The notes beneath the pieces are model-generated. The model was not told the DNA's origin, did not search any database, and saw only the letters and a list, made by a program, of their open reading frames with translations. This document shows positions 20,890-33,300 of a stretch of DNA of 64,000 bases, in pieces. Origin of the DNA: Plantago ovata. Lineage: Eukaryota; Streptophyta; Magnoliopsida; Lamiales; Plantaginaceae. The position numbers and the translations under genes were made by a program. The DNA lies in the NCBI GenBank assembly GCA_028274465.1, contig CM051455.1:76494489-76558488 (forward strand), read 5' to 3'. The number at the start of each line of letters is the position of its first letter. The first letter of the stretch is position 1.

Positions 20890-21398
20890 CGTTGGTCCCT
20901 TTAAGAAACAAGAAAAGACTAGAGGGGGGGGGGGTGAATAGTCTTTTCAAACTTTCGTCGTTTAAAAACATTCTCAGCATGTACTTATTACTTTTCAGTA
21001 ATGAGTTTGCTGATAATTAACTTTCTAAGCAAGCCCAAGTTACTTTTCAGTAACGAGTTTTGCTGATACTTAAAATCAGAGAGCGGAAGTCTTTGATACA
21101 ATAAGTGCTTTGTCAGAAGTGATAGTTTCAGCAAGTGAACAGAGTGACTGTGTACAGATAGATATGCTTTGCTGAAAACTAAATGCAGTAAGTAAATCAC
21201 ACAAACACTTTTATAGTGGTATCTAAGAGTGGCGTAATCTCTCAACTAATCCACTTTGTCCTTTCTAGTACTGAATCCACTAAGACAAGTTTGAGGTTCC
21301 TTACAACACCTATCTAGAGCGATTCAAACAGAAACCAAAGCACACTTGCTTCGTTTCCAACCTAACTAGAGAAGGAAACCTTGTTCTCCATCAAACTT

Positions 21399-21584
21399 TT
21401 TTGGAGTGGTTCACGACCGTTGTCCTTGCCATTCAAACCTTTTTTAGCAGCCAGAATGTTGTTACGAAACTTCTGCACGACATCAAGGCACATCTCAAGC
21501 TGATCATAGTCGAGCTTGCTGAAATCGAGCTGCTTCCTTGTCTGATCACGGACACGGTCCAATTCTTTTCCAATCTATTTCTCT
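21399..21584 (-). pseudogene. MADS-box gene fragment inside an LTR
   Basis: On the minus strand the segment reads from GAGAAATAGATTGG to GAACCACTCCAAAA and encodes KQLDFSKLDYDQLEMCLDVV. It matches MADS copy 1 (3204-3320), including the in-frame TAG and CGTGTCCGTGATCAGACAAG, more closely than copy 2. It continues about 65 bp into MADS sequence that copy 1 has lost. The flanks are LTR on both sides: TTAATCA before, and AAGTTTGATGGAGAACAAGG after. The segment replaces about 27 bp of LTR seen at 62590-62616. Confidence 0.85.
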
Positions 21585-22535
21585 GATTAAGTTCCCCCTG
21601 AATATCACGCCTGAAAGGGTGTATTTTCAGTTAGAGAGGTTTGGGATGAGATAACTTAATTATAACTTATTCAGTTACAACAAGTAATCTAAGAAACAAA
21701 ACTTTGAATACTTTGTAGTAAACAAGTTTGATTGTTTCTGGTGTCAAGACTTGTTCTTGTTCGAAAGAAAGAAAGAACACTTAACTAATTTCTTAGCCGT
21801 GTAAGTTCTACTTCTTCACAAGTAGCTTTTTCAAGCTTTAAGTCTTGGAACGGATCAATGGCAGTAAAGAGTGTTTGAAGGGTATGTGAGTTTAAGCACA
21901 AGTGAGAGTGTGATCACGTTGTTGACACACTTCAACTCTTTGTCGGATGACCTCTATTTATAGTGAAAATAAGGAGCCGTTTGAATTTCAAATTCTAAGG
22001 TTTTTGTTCCTTAAGATGTCACAATCTTGCTTTTGTACTTTCAGCAGCGTCCTTGTTTGTCTTCTAGTCTTCATGTCCTTCGCGTGCATGCTTTGCATTT
22101 AATGCTTATTTGAATGAAATTCAAACAGTAACATTGGAGCGCAAATACAAGTACTTTCAGCAAGAGGTCACAAATGTTCCATCAGCAAGTGGTCAGTCTC
22201 CGTTTCAGCAAGCACAACCTACTCTGTCGTTTAGATTTTCACTTATGCAATGTTGTTGCTGAAGTTTCCACTTTCTGAGCAACATTTGCCTTGTAGATAC
22301 CAGTGTTCAAAAATCTTCTAGTCTTCAGATCTTCGAATTCTTCAAGTTTCTGAACGGTTCTAAATGCTTCAATAGTTTGTTTGTGTAAACAAAGTACATC
22401 ATCAACAAATGCTTCAATAAGTTGTATTTCTTTTCAGAAAACAAGATACATCATAAGCGGTAAAACTAACCTATCTAGCACCTACTCTAAGTCTTCAGAA
22501 AACGTTCCTCTTTTACAATGTACTTAAAATTCTAA

Positions 22536-23239
22536 GAGTTAATCTCACATTAGTACCCTGATAGACGCCCTAATATCATATTGGGTTGACTTTGTTGTAA
22601 TTACACAATTATCATTGGGTGATCCAAACAAGGTCTTAACTTTCTTTTTCTTTTTTCTTTGTTTCTTAAATTACATAATTTCTAAAACTTATTACCCTAT
22701 AAACTTAATATTAAAAATGAAATATCACAAAAAGTAAAATATATATTAAAAAATAAAAAAATAAAAAAAATTAAAGAAGATCGGAGCTCCGATGACTGGA
22801 GCTATCGAAACTTCACATCTCCGATTTGGGGCGTGAAGCTCCAGATCGGAGCTTCACATCCCCAAATCGGGGCTGTGAAGCTCGGTTGGAGAGCTTCACT
22901 GTCTCCATGAGTGAAGCTCAATCGGAGCTTCACTGTCGGAGTTCTAGTACCAAAAAATTGAAGAAGAAGAAGATGAAAAAAGAAAAAGGAAGAAAATAGA
23001 AAAGAATAAGGGTGAAAAGAAAAAGAAAGAAAAATTATGAAAATTGTTATTCAATTTATGAAAAATTATGTAAAAGAAAAATTAAGAAAATCATGTTTTT
23101 CACTAAGGCTGTTTGGATCAGCCAAAACTCAATAATTGAAAAGTGAAAAGGTCAATTTTAGGTACCAAAATGTAATTGTTAGTCTAGGAACAAATATGAT
23201 ATTAAGGTATCTTGCAGGGTACTAAAAAGATATGGACCC
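22536..23239. mobile_element. MULE-like non-autonomous DNA transposon (704 bp)
   Basis: The insertion lies between perfect 9-bp duplications AAATTCTAA (22527-22535, 23240-23248) in LTR sequence that is continuous in the partner LTR (about 63545-63575). The ends are imperfect inverted repeats: TTAGTACCCTG and CCTAATATCATATT on the left match TTAGTACCCTG and CCTTAATATCATATT read from the right. A second inverted pair, CAATTAT followed by TGATCCAAACA, lies further in. The interior holds repeated GGAGCTTCAC/GTGAAGCTCC segments (22780-22945) and purine-rich DNA. No transposase is encoded. The 9-bp duplication points to the Mutator superfamily. Confidence 0.75.
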
Positions 23240-23336
23240 AAATTCTAAATTCCTATGGACCTTAAGAGTACTAGTTACTGGACTTTCCTTAATTTAGCCT
23301 GGTTAATTGCTCATCAAAATTACAAGTTTCCTAACA

Positions 23337-23600
23337 AATTTCCCCCTTTTTGATGTTAGCAATCCATGGCTAAATTAATTGTTACACTTTTAGAGGTTTC
23401 TGATGTTGAATAAATCAGTTGATTAATGCAAACATACTTGAATAATTAAACAGTAAGCATAAGTAAATTGCATAATCAAAAACCAATAAGAGTCAAAAGC
23501 TTCATTGTTGGTAGTTATCTTTCAGTAAGTTTACATGAACGATCAGAGATAACTACACAAAATCAGCAAATAAAAACTTGAACAAAACTATTACAGAGAG
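23337..23600 (-). other. Polypurine tract and 3' spacer, SIRE copy 2
   Basis: On the minus strand a polypurine tract AAAAAGGGGGAAATT directly precedes the LTR start at 23336. The rest is the non-coding spacer after the third-ORF stop. Confidence 0.75.
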
Positions 23601-26600
23601 TTAAGCTCTTCGAGAGGATTTTCTCAAAATCTCTCTTACACTCTTCTCAACAAGTGCAGTGAATTCAATACAGTCCTTTTCGTAATCTTCAAGTAGCTTA
23701 CGGACTTGTAGTTGAAGAATCCTTGCATTTTTGCAGGCGGTATGATAATGCTTTTCAGCATTCATTTCCATGTAGTGAACTACCCACAAATGCATGTCCC
23801 AATTGCTGGCATGGAGAAGTTGTGTATCTGAAATGCTTTTAGGATGAATCTTCCTTAGCCAGAGAAGATCTTCTTCTTGATCCTTAGCAGTGAGATAGAA
23901 ATACTTATAAGGAATCAATCCAAGTTTCTTCTTTGTTTTCTTGGTCACAGGGTCAGAGTAATAAGCAATTCCAATTGGTTTTATCAAATCAGGTTCTTGT
24001 TTTATGGACTTACCAATTGAAGTTCTTCTTACTGAGACTTCCAAATTCAGCCATCTCCCAGCAATATTTCTTGGTAGGGTTTCATCCCTTTCTTTTCTTT
24101 TTACCTTGAGATCAATCCAAGTGAACATCTGGTTCACTATAGCAGTTGGAAAGAACTCATTCACCAGCAAGTCTTCCAACTTTAAGATCTAGGAACCATG
24201 AACGTTTCTGATGACGTTCTGAGTGGTTTCATCATTGCTGGTCTTTGTATATTCAATGCCGGAGCCAATAGCAATGCTGGCCAACCTCTTTTTTTCCTAT
24301 CTTTGCCTTCTTCTTCTTGACTTTCCATTGTCTTGATCTCTTGCTGAAGATCTTGAGTCAGAAGAGAAATGCTTTGAATGGCCGGACGGAGTTAAGGCTG
24401 TAATTGGTCTAGCTCTTATGGCTTGAGCTATGGTATGATTGTCATCATCATCATCATCTTCATTCAGAGCTTGATGACTTTCAGTGTGACATAATCCTTG
24501 AGTTTCAGCAGCAGTTTTTCTTCCTTGAAGTTCTCTTTTGTTTATCTTCCCCCTTAGACATGGATTGCATCATTGGAGTAATGTGCAAAGAGAAGAACTC
24601 ATTGCAATTTTCAGCAAGAGTGCTTAGGCTGTTGTATTTCATAATGATTGCTTGCTGATCAGAAGTCAGCTTTGACAATTCTTGCTTAATACTCACCATA
24701 TTCTCCTCATGTCTGCGCTCTGTTTGGACCTTATCATCAATGAAAGTCTGAGCCTTGAGTAATGCAGACTTTGCTAGCCGGAGTGCTTGACTTACATCTT
24801 CTTCATAGCTCTTGTGATAAAGATTGATGTCTTTCTGAGCTATTGTAAGAGTAGTAGTGCGTCTCAGCACAGTAGCCAATATCTTTCCGATATCAAGCGG
24901 GCTCTCACCAAGCAGTGCATCATCTTCTGCTTTGTAGGCTTTGTGGACTTCCCTAAGTGCCAAAATTCTTGGAGTAAAATCCTCCACACGTGGAAACGGC
25001 ACTAGATTCGGGGTCAAGGAATGAACTTTAAGCTCTGAAGCAAATTGATCATCTTGTAACAGCAATTGACTTCTCAAGTCATCTCCTTCATCATTTTCGT
25101 AGTCAGGAGGAGGAATTTCAACCACTTTGGGGTCTTTCATGGAATTTTCATCCTTATTTACTGATAGATCATATTCATCTTCAGATTCATCAAGGCCAGC
25201 AACCTTGGAACCTAAATCAGTAGCTTCATTCCTTTCTGGTTGAGTGTTTGCTGATGGCAACGCTTCAGACTCAACGACTGGAGTTTCACCAGTAGTATGT
25301 TTTAATTGAGTAGTTGCTGAGGGCAACGTTTGAGACTCAATTGCTGGAGTTTCACCAGTAGTAAGTGGAAGGGAGGGGACTTCCTTTGGCTTTACTCTTG
25401 AAGATTGAGCAATATCCAAATTCTGCGTGTGCCTTGCATGAATTTGGAGACTGTTTTGTAGTGCTCTTTCGTAATCTTCATCCAATTCTTCTTCATCATC
25501 AAGGTTTGGATCAGTGACCTTGGCATCGAGTAAAGATTAGTCAGCATCAGAAAGCTTGCCTTTGTCAAGTTTCAAAGTGGCTCGCTTTCTGGCGTATTCT
25601 TCCTCAGTATCAGCGCCTTGTACAGGTGCTTGAGTACTTGTCTCACCAGGAGTGGGTTGAGATTCTTGCTGAGTTGGTGTTTGTTCAGCTTGCTGATTGT
25701 CGTGCTTCTCAGTTTCAGCAACTGTCAGTTTGAGTCCAACAGCATCAGGACTAGGACCTTGATTGTCATCATCGTCGTCCTTTTTCTCCTTTGAATCTTT
25801 CCCTTCATCATCACTGGGATCAGTTGGGATGTTTTCATCTTCTTCCTCTTCATCATCATCTGTTAATATGACCAACTCGAGATGTTTGTAAAGAGCAACA
25901 CTCGTTACTTCCTCTTCTTCATTGATTTTGTGGGGATCAACCACCACGGGTACAAAGGAACCCTTGAGCATCACAGCTTGTTCAGCTGGAGATGCACTCT
26001 TAAATTTTGCCTTCATATTCTCTCTGATTTGAGCAATCAGATTTGAGCTCATTAGCTGAGAGTATGACATATCTTCCGGAAGTATGGAGAAGTCCATCCT
26101 TCTGTACCTTTGCCAGTTGCTGACAAACTTAGCAACTCTTTACAAGGTAGTTCTCTTGAAGTCTAAGTACAGTTCTTCAGAACTTACTTTTGGATCTTCA
26201 GTGATGTGCACCACTTCAGTGGTCTCCTTTAGAGCCTGAAAAAGAATAACATTTAGTTTAGGAAAGGTTTGGATAATTATCTTAGAGTCCAAAGCTGAAA
26301 CATGATTTACCTGCTGAGTTTCAGCAAGCTCATGTTGCACACTTGTTTGTGCTGGTACAATTTCCATTCCTTGAGGAGCTTGAGAAGCATCCTCCATTTG
26401 TTCATCCTGAAATAAATGTGAGTTAGATACAAGTACTAAGTTGTCAAACTTAGTTGTATTACCAAAAACTTTAACTACCTGCTGAGCAGGAAATGTTGAT
26501 TCCGGTGCAGAGGCTTCAGCAACCGTCTGACTTGCATCTTGAGAAGTCTGTAGAGAAATCATAATTTTAGCAAAAGATTGAGTTTCAGAAAGTGAAGATT

Positions 26601-28666
26601 TACTTATGGTTGAGTTAACTACCTGCTGAAGAAGGACAAGTTGTGGCTCAGTCCTTTAACCAAATAACAGCTTCTTCAGTTTCTGGGACTGTTTCTTCAG
26701 CAGACTTCTTTGCTTGCTCTGTTTGAGAAAGCTGTGCGGTTTCAGCAATCTCCCTTGTCTCTGAAATGACAAGTTGAGAAGAAGTATCTTGACCCTTAAG
26801 CTCACTGCTTGTCATAAAAACATCTATTGATTTGTTGGATGTTTCTTCAATATCCAACTCTATTTGATGGCTTATTTCTTCCAGTACAAGCTGGACTTTG
26901 TCAATTGATGTTTTTGGTGAACTGGGGCCAGTATTCTCAGCATCACGAGATGCGTCGTCGAATAATGCTTCTTGTGTTGTTTCAACAACTTCTGGGACTT
27001 GAACCATTGCGGTCTCAACAACTGGTTCTTCAGCAACTTGATGAGTTGCTTGTTCAGCAACCATCTTTTCAGCAACGGCAGCTTCAGCAAGTGTCGCGGT
27101 TCTTATATCAGCAGCGATATCAGTCACTGGTTCCTGAGTCGGATCATAAAGATTATCTACAATGTAGATATCTGGAATTGGGGCAGGAATTTCATTTCCA
27201 CTGCCTTGTGGTCTATTCACAGTAGATGAATCAACATTGAGTTGATTGTTGAAGGCTTCCGCAAACACTTCAACGTTGCTGACATAGGTTTCAGTAACTA
27301 TCTTGTCAACATCTACTGGAGTTTGCTTTTCAGCAACTGCTTGGAAATCGTCCGAGAGATCATGGACAATTGGTACTGACTTGCGAGCCAGTGTTTTCTT
27401 TCTTGGGTTATTTGTCCTTCTTCTCTTGGGGACGGGGTTTGCTGATGACGTTGCAGTCTGAGTGTCATCATCAGCTTTCCTCTTTTTCTTCTTGGATTTT
27501 TCCAGTTTCCCAGCAGAGGCGTCAGTATTTGCATTTTCAGCAACAGGTGTAGTGGTGTCTGCATGATCACCATCTACAGCAGTTTCATCTCTAAGTTGCT
27601 GAGTGGTGACATCTGCAGCTGTTGTATACCTTTCTTGCTGGCTTGTGCTGACAACATTTGCAGCTGTTGTCTTCTTTGATTTTTCGAGTTTCTTGCCAGA
27701 AGTCTTAGGTACATTCTGCTTGTAGAAGGCTCTTCCCACATTGCATACAGATTTCTTGATTGGCAATGGGTTTCTCAGCTGAATCCTGAAGTGTTCAAGG
27801 ATAAAGCATATCTTCAGTCCATACATGACTGGGAAGGTAGGTGAGACCTTGTTGTCTTCAACCTTGACCTTGAACTTAGTAACACAATCAACAAGTCTGT
27901 TGAAAATGTACTTAGCCCAGTTGAGCTCCGTTTTGTTCTCATAGATATGCATCAGCAGCGGACACCTTCTCAAGCCTACTTGGTCTATTCCTCCAACTTG
28001 GGAGTCTAAGACTTTGATTAGTAGCAGAGCTAGTAGACCAAGTGAATGGTAGAGATGCTTCCTCTTAATGTGCTTTGTCCAAGTCACGGGAGCAATCTCT
28101 CCTTTCTTCATTTTCTCATTTCTGACATCACTGTTGAAGGCTTCTATCTCTTCATCAGTGGCAGTGATGTCATCTTCAGTTCCAGTGGTTGGAATCTGAA
28201 AGATTTCCGCTAAATCAGTCCATTTCATGACGATTTGCGTGTTCTGAACTGTAGTAAAGATCACTTTTTCAGTGACCCCTTGACTTTCAGTTAGGGACTG
28301 GATTTCTTCATTATTGTCGAATTCCATTGTATCCAACATGCTCACTTGCTTAGGGCGAGCAGTTATAAAATGAATGAGGCCTTGCTGCTTGATGAAGTGA
28401 AGCGCCTCTTCATTGTCACCGTCTAGTTCTTGTTCATAGAAGTATCGGATATACTTCTCTTTTGCGAAACCACCCCATTGCATCATCATCTCACACTTTG
28501 CAGTGTCAAGATATGAGGGAGGCATAGTTTTTTCGGTTATTCTATCGTTTTTCAACACAACTTTCAATGTGTTTGTTACCGAAGTTGTCACCGGAGCAGT
28601 CCGTTTCTTAGCACTGTCAACCTTAGACGACTTTGAGGCCTTTGATGACTGTCTCTTTGGTGCCAT
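23601..28666 (-). pseudogene. SIRE copy 2 third ORF (giant env-position protein)
   Basis: From the ATG at 28666 an open frame of 672 codons covers the N-terminal domain (AKYIFNRLVDCVTKF, FPVMYGLKICFILEHF), a basic stretch and Ala/Glu/Gln repeats. After a frame break near 26650 come three introns (26236-26622), the acidic tract and the region to 25537. A 326-codon frame (24505-25485) holds the coiled coil, and the C-terminal domain is at 23601-24179. A TAG at about 24191 replaces the Trp codon found in copies 1 and 3. No signal peptide or membrane helix is visible, so an envelope role is unsupported. The N-terminal region may be the putative plant transposon protein domain (tentative). This is the best preserved N-terminus of the three copies. 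Confidence 0.65.
26236..26622 (-). other. Three predicted mini-introns in third ORF, SIRE copy 2
   Basis: On the minus strand the introns are 26622-26548 (75 nt), 26478-26407 (72 nt) and 26310-26236 (75 nt). Donors are GTAGTT, GTAGTT and GTAAAT, each after an exon ending CAG; acceptors are CTACAG, TTTCAG and TTTCAG. Lengths are identical to those in copies 1 and 3. Confidence 0.65.
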
Positions 28667-29080
28667 TTTCTTTATATAGAGAGAAATGTGTACGAAAAAG
28701 ATTGTTTGCTTTTTGACCGGAGGTACAGTAGATTCAGGCTAAAATTTGCAGAGAAAGGAAATGTGAGTTAAAGAATTTTGTCATTTCTCTAACTCCTTCT
28801 TTATATAGTGTCTCAGCAAGGGTAAAACAGAGGAAGTCAATCGATTTGAGTTCTCAGCAAGGGTAAAACAGAAAAACAAAGGCGTTAGTGGAGCCTTTGC
28901 ATTAAATGCGTAGTGGCCCACTAACAAAAACCGTCAGAGCACTCTCTCTCTTTGTAATGTTAACCATTAGATTAATAACTACTTTTAATCAATGCCCACG
29001 ATTGTATTTCATGTCATGATTATTACGAGTTTATCTGTGCCCGGTTAACATCACAAATTGATTTTACCGAGATTTATGGG
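28667..29080 (-). promoter_or_regulatory. Internal promoter candidate for the third ORF, SIRE copy 2
   Basis: On the minus strand TATATAAAG (28807-28799) lies about 133 nt before the ATG at 28666. GCATTTAATGCAAAG (28909-28895) lies about 90 nt further upstream, the same arrangement as in copies 1 and 3. A TGGGCCACTA motif adjoins it. Confidence 0.55.
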
Positions 29081-29204
29081 ATTTGATTACTTGCTGAAAT
29101 AAACAAGAATCTTTTCTGCGAGTTTGCATTCATAGCCTTGTTACTTGCTGAAAATTCCCCCTTACTCAGACATCTCATATTTTCTTAAGTTTAAAAGACA
29201 TTTA

Positions 29205-29480
29205 TGAGTTCCCGTATCAGTAAATTCTTTTTATTCTTGAGATATCTTTTGGTAAAATCTGGGAAATGAGTTTTGCTCTTTTCTGAGTTCCCGTCTCAGA
29301 ATATTCCCTTGATACTTGAATACCTATTTCAGTATCTTTGATTGTCTGAATACCCGTTTCAGCAATCTTTCAGGTTTTTCTCCTACTGAGTACCTGTCTC
29401 AGCAAGTGACCAAGTTTCCTAACAAATACCCGTTTTGAAGGAATTACTTGTTGAATGCCAGTTTCAGCAATCATGTAGTG
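29205..29480 (-). other. Array of small stem-loops, SIRE copy 2
   Basis: The complement of the copy 1 array lies between the pol stop (29583) and the internal promoter. Read on the plus strand, units such as GAGTTCCCGTATCAG, GAATACCCGTTTCAGC and GAGTACCTGTCTCAGC occur in 275 nt. Both the A-T and G-C stem forms are present. Some units have lost one arm. Confidence 0.65.
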
Positions 29481-29582
29481 ACCTATCATTTCTTAGAAGA
29501 AATTAGTGGAAAGAGCTTTTAATGAAGTAAGAATACTTTGGCTTGCTAAATACATGTTTTAGCATTCTACCAACTGTATCCT

Positions 29583-32056
29583 TTATTGAGGTAATTCAAT
29601 CAATCCAAGGTTATACCTTAGCATTGCGAATCTATTATCTGGTAGGGGCTTGGTAAAGATGTCAGCAAGTTGATCATCAGTACCTACTTTGACAACCTCA
29701 ATATCTCCCTTTTCCACATGATCTCTAATGAAATGATGTCTAATATCAATGTGTTTGGTCCTTGAGTGAAACTTAGGATTTTGCGTGATAGCAATAGCAC
29801 TCGTATTATCACAAAAGATTGGTGTTTTCTTTGCAGAAATACCATAATCTCTTAATTGTTGCTGAATCCATAGGATTTGAGCTGTGCAACAACCAGCCGC
29901 AATGTACTCAGATTCATTAGATGAATTGGCAACACAGGTTTGTTTCTTACTGAACCATGATATTAATCTAGTACCCAAAAACTGACAAGTTCCAGAGGTA
30001 CTTTTTCTATCAAGAGTTGATCCTCCATGATCAGCATCAGAATAACCGACCAATTCAAGTCCAAAATCTTTAGGATACCATAATCCAACATTGATTGTAC
30101 CTTTGACATATTTCAGTATCTTAAGTGCCTTTTTGTATTTTGATTCTCTTGGATCAGATTGGAATCTTGCACACACACAAACAGCATACTGAATGTCAGG
30201 TCTACTTGCTGTTAAATACAACAAGGAACCAATGAGCTTCCTATACTTGTGTTCTTCAACACTTTTATCTTCTTTAGTATAGCCCAATTTGGTACCAACA
30301 CTCATAGGGATCTTTTCAGGTTTCTCTTCCTCTTTGATCCTAAACTTTATGAGCATTTCTTTCGCATACTTTGCTTGATTTATGAATATTCCATATTTGA
30401 GTTGCTTGACTTGCAATCCTAGGAAATAATTCAATTTTTCCATCGTACTCATTTCAAATTTGTTTGTCATGAGTTTGGCAAAATCATCCCAAAGTTTCTT
30501 GTCCTTAGATCCAAATATTATGTCATCCACATAAATTTGAACTAAGAGTATTTTACCATCATGATTCATGGTAAACAAGGTTTTATCAACTTCACCTTTC
30601 TTGAAACCATTATCCAGCAAGAACTTAGCCAAGGTATCATACCAAGCTCTTGGTGCTTGCTTTAGACCATATACAGCTTTCTGAAGCTTGTATACATTCT
30701 TGGTTTCTGAGGGAAGTTCAAAGCCAGGGGTTTGTTCTAGGTAGACTTCTTCAGCAAGTTCACCATTCAAGAATGCACTTTTAACATCCATTTGGTAAAC
30801 AATGAAGTCATTGTGAGCAGCAAAGGCCAAGAAAAGCCTAATTGCATCCAATCTTGCAACTGGTGCATAAGACTCATCATAGTCCAATCGTTCAGTCTGA
30901 TTGTAACCTTGAGCAACTAAACGTGCTTTGTTTCTTGTTACTTCACCAGACTCACTCAGCTTGTTTCTGAACACCCACTTTGTACCAATAGCTTTCTTGC
31001 CTTCAGCAAGTGGGACAAGTTTCCAGACCTTGTTCCTTTTAAATTGATCTAGTTCTTCTTGATTTGCCTTGATCCATTCAGAATGCTTTAAAGCTTCTTC
31101 TATGGTCTTAGATTCAATTTCTGAAACAAAGCAAGAGAACAATAATTCTACTTCTACGACATTTGCTTCTTCAGCAAGTCCATGAGTAGCAGAAACTTTG
31201 GATCTAGTCACTTGGCGTTAATCAATATCACCAATCATATCCGTAGAGGGATGATCTCTAATCCATTTGTTAACAGGTTTTCTGCTTGTTGGATCTGGAT
31301 ATGTTTGTTCATCAGCATGTGACTCTTCAGCATGTACTTGTTCAGTACTACTGGGATTTTGTGTCTCTGCTGAGATAGGTTCATCAGCAACTGCTTGTTC
31401 AGCATTGCTAGATTGTGGTAACTCATCAGCAGGCACGGGAGGTTGCGTTGTTTCAGCAACTTCCGGAGCAACTGCGTCTTTTGCTGGAAATTCCTTGTCG
31501 TGAACTATATTTATCTTGTCATGACTTGGAGAGGAGAGTCATTGTCAGGATCATCATTTAGTTCAATTGACTTGATTTGCCTAGCATTGATTCAGTTCTT
31601 TCATGTATGATTAACTTTTTCATACATTCTGATATTTCTTCTTCAGCAGGCACTCCTTGTGTCTTTTCGTAGAATACAACATGCAATGATTCTTCGATCT
31701 TTTGTGCCTTTTTGTTGTAAACTCTATAAGCTTTACTATGCAAGGAGTAACCAAGAAATATCGCTTCGTCTGCCTTTGGTAGAAATGTTCTTAGGTATTC
31801 TCTACCGTTATTAAGAACGAAACACTTACAACCAAATACTCTTAGATGAGTGATATTAGGAGGTCTACCAACAAACAACTCATATGGAGTTTTGTTGTAT
31901 TCCTTAGTAATCAAACATCTGTTTTGAGTGTAACAGGCGGTATTAATCGCTTCAACCCAGTAAGCCTCACTTATTTCAGTGTCAACAAGCATTGTTCTTG
32001 CGGATTCTTTTAGGGTACGATTCTTCCGTTCAGCAACACCGTTTTGTTGTGGTGTC
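29583..32056 (-). pseudogene. pol: SIRE copy 2 pol, integrase end to RT-RNase H
   Basis: An uninterrupted 542-codon frame at 29583-31211 holds a complete copia RT ([31 protein letters not shown] with the catalytic YVDD at about residues 227-230) and RNase H ([32 protein letters not shown]), ending LIELPQ. Upstream, a TAA at about 31215 interrupts the linker. The integrase C-terminal region is at 31558-31992 with a frameshift after it. The sequence is cut at 32056 by the Athila-like element and resumes at 40797. It is the only RT in the window with an intact core. Confidence 0.85.
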
Positions 32057-33300
32057 TGATGAACGTGTCAGATTCAGTCAAATAAATTTGTAATTAGCCT
32101 AAGGCAATCCACAACTACAACGAAAACCGTAGTGTAGTAGCAAAATGACTCGAGTGTCGTTCTCTCAGGACTATAACTAGCTTTATCTATTTAACAAGAG
32201 AATATAAAACAGCAGATAGAAAGCAATAGGGGTTTTCAAGCAGATAATGGAGGTTGGTGATAGTATGGTCCTTCTTAACATAATGGGTCGATAATCATGC
32301 ATAAATTCCTCGGTCTTGCATAGAGATCTTTGAATCAATCTTGTGTCCTTGTTGTAAGTATTAAGCACTACGAAGATAATGGGGGTTTGACTTGCCAACA
32401 ACTAACGTCCTAATGTGTTCCGTAATTATTCAACACTACGAAGATAATTGGTGTGATTGGTCGACAAGTGTCCAAGTGTGCATAATGATCAATACAACAT
32501 ACGAGAATTTTGGTTTCAACTGATCAACGAAATAAAGCAATGACACGGAGTATAATGCGCGATATAGCCGTTAGCATGATTATCTTCCCTCGCTAAGAAT
32601 TCACATACTACCACCAATGATAAGTTTAGCTACTCATAATAGGCATGCAATCAATAGCAATCATAGAAGAAAACATATTGAAAGAATATAAAATAAGTAG
32701 ATAAAAACTGTAAGATACAAAGTTACCGAAGGTTGTCAATCTCGGGATGATTGTGACCCTACGCGCTCCAATCTGCTATGAAAAAGTATCCCCTAAGCTA
32801 TGGAACTCCCAGGACAGGCCCCGGGTAGTTCCTACCTAAAACTATAGAGAGAGGTGAGAAAGTAGGCTTGGAAAGATATGATTTTCGGAGAGGAAACTCG
32901 CAACTATATATAGGCACGAAAAACCTCTGGGGCGGTTCGCCCCCCAGTATTTTGCGGAATTTCTGCGTTTTTCGACGCGGATTTGGATTTCTTCACCTTT
33001 TCGGACTGGGTTTCAGACTTCTAATGGCCTTCTAACCTCCAGATTCAACCCCCTAGACTCCAAATCCTATACGGAAACCTTCAGATACTCCAAATAGGCT
33101 TCTGGAACACCAATTCCTTGTAGACTTCAATATAATTGCCCGTAAATCTCCGAATTTCAACCAAAACCTGTAAAATAAAATCTAAAGGGAAACATGACAC
33201 TATTCTAATAAAATGTACTAAAATATAGCTAAATTAACATAGAGGATAGCTAAATTAGGTGAAAAAGACTCGAATGAAAGTGTAAAATACACATTCATCA
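32057..33300 (-). repeat. 3' LTR of the Athila-like element
   Basis: The 1244-bp LTR runs from TGATGAACGTGTC to CACATTCATCA in plus-strand reading. A TATATATAG lies at about 32905-32913 with the palindrome GGGGCGGTTCGCCCC at 32929-32943, which on the minus strand is just upstream of the TATA box. Confidence 0.9.

Larger units (their letters stand above)
20890..23336 (-). repeat. 3' LTR of SIRE copy 2, with captured MADS piece and a MULE-like insertion
   Basis: The LTR is 2447 bp because about 186 bp of MADS sequence (21399-21584) replaces about 27 bp of LTR, and a 704-bp element sits at 22536-23239. The outer end reads CGTTGGTCC where TGTTGG is expected, a single-base change. It ends CCTAACA at 23336, followed by the polypurine tract (minus strand). 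It shares the GTACTAG and CCTTCTCTAG variants with the 5' LTR remnant of copy 1, not with its own partner LTR at 62084-63651. Confidence 0.9.

Noticed and set aside
20928-20938. Poly-G/poly-C tract near LTR ends as a regulatory element
   Set aside because: The tract varies from about six to twelve bases among LTRs and looks like ordinary slippage within a conserved LTR segment.
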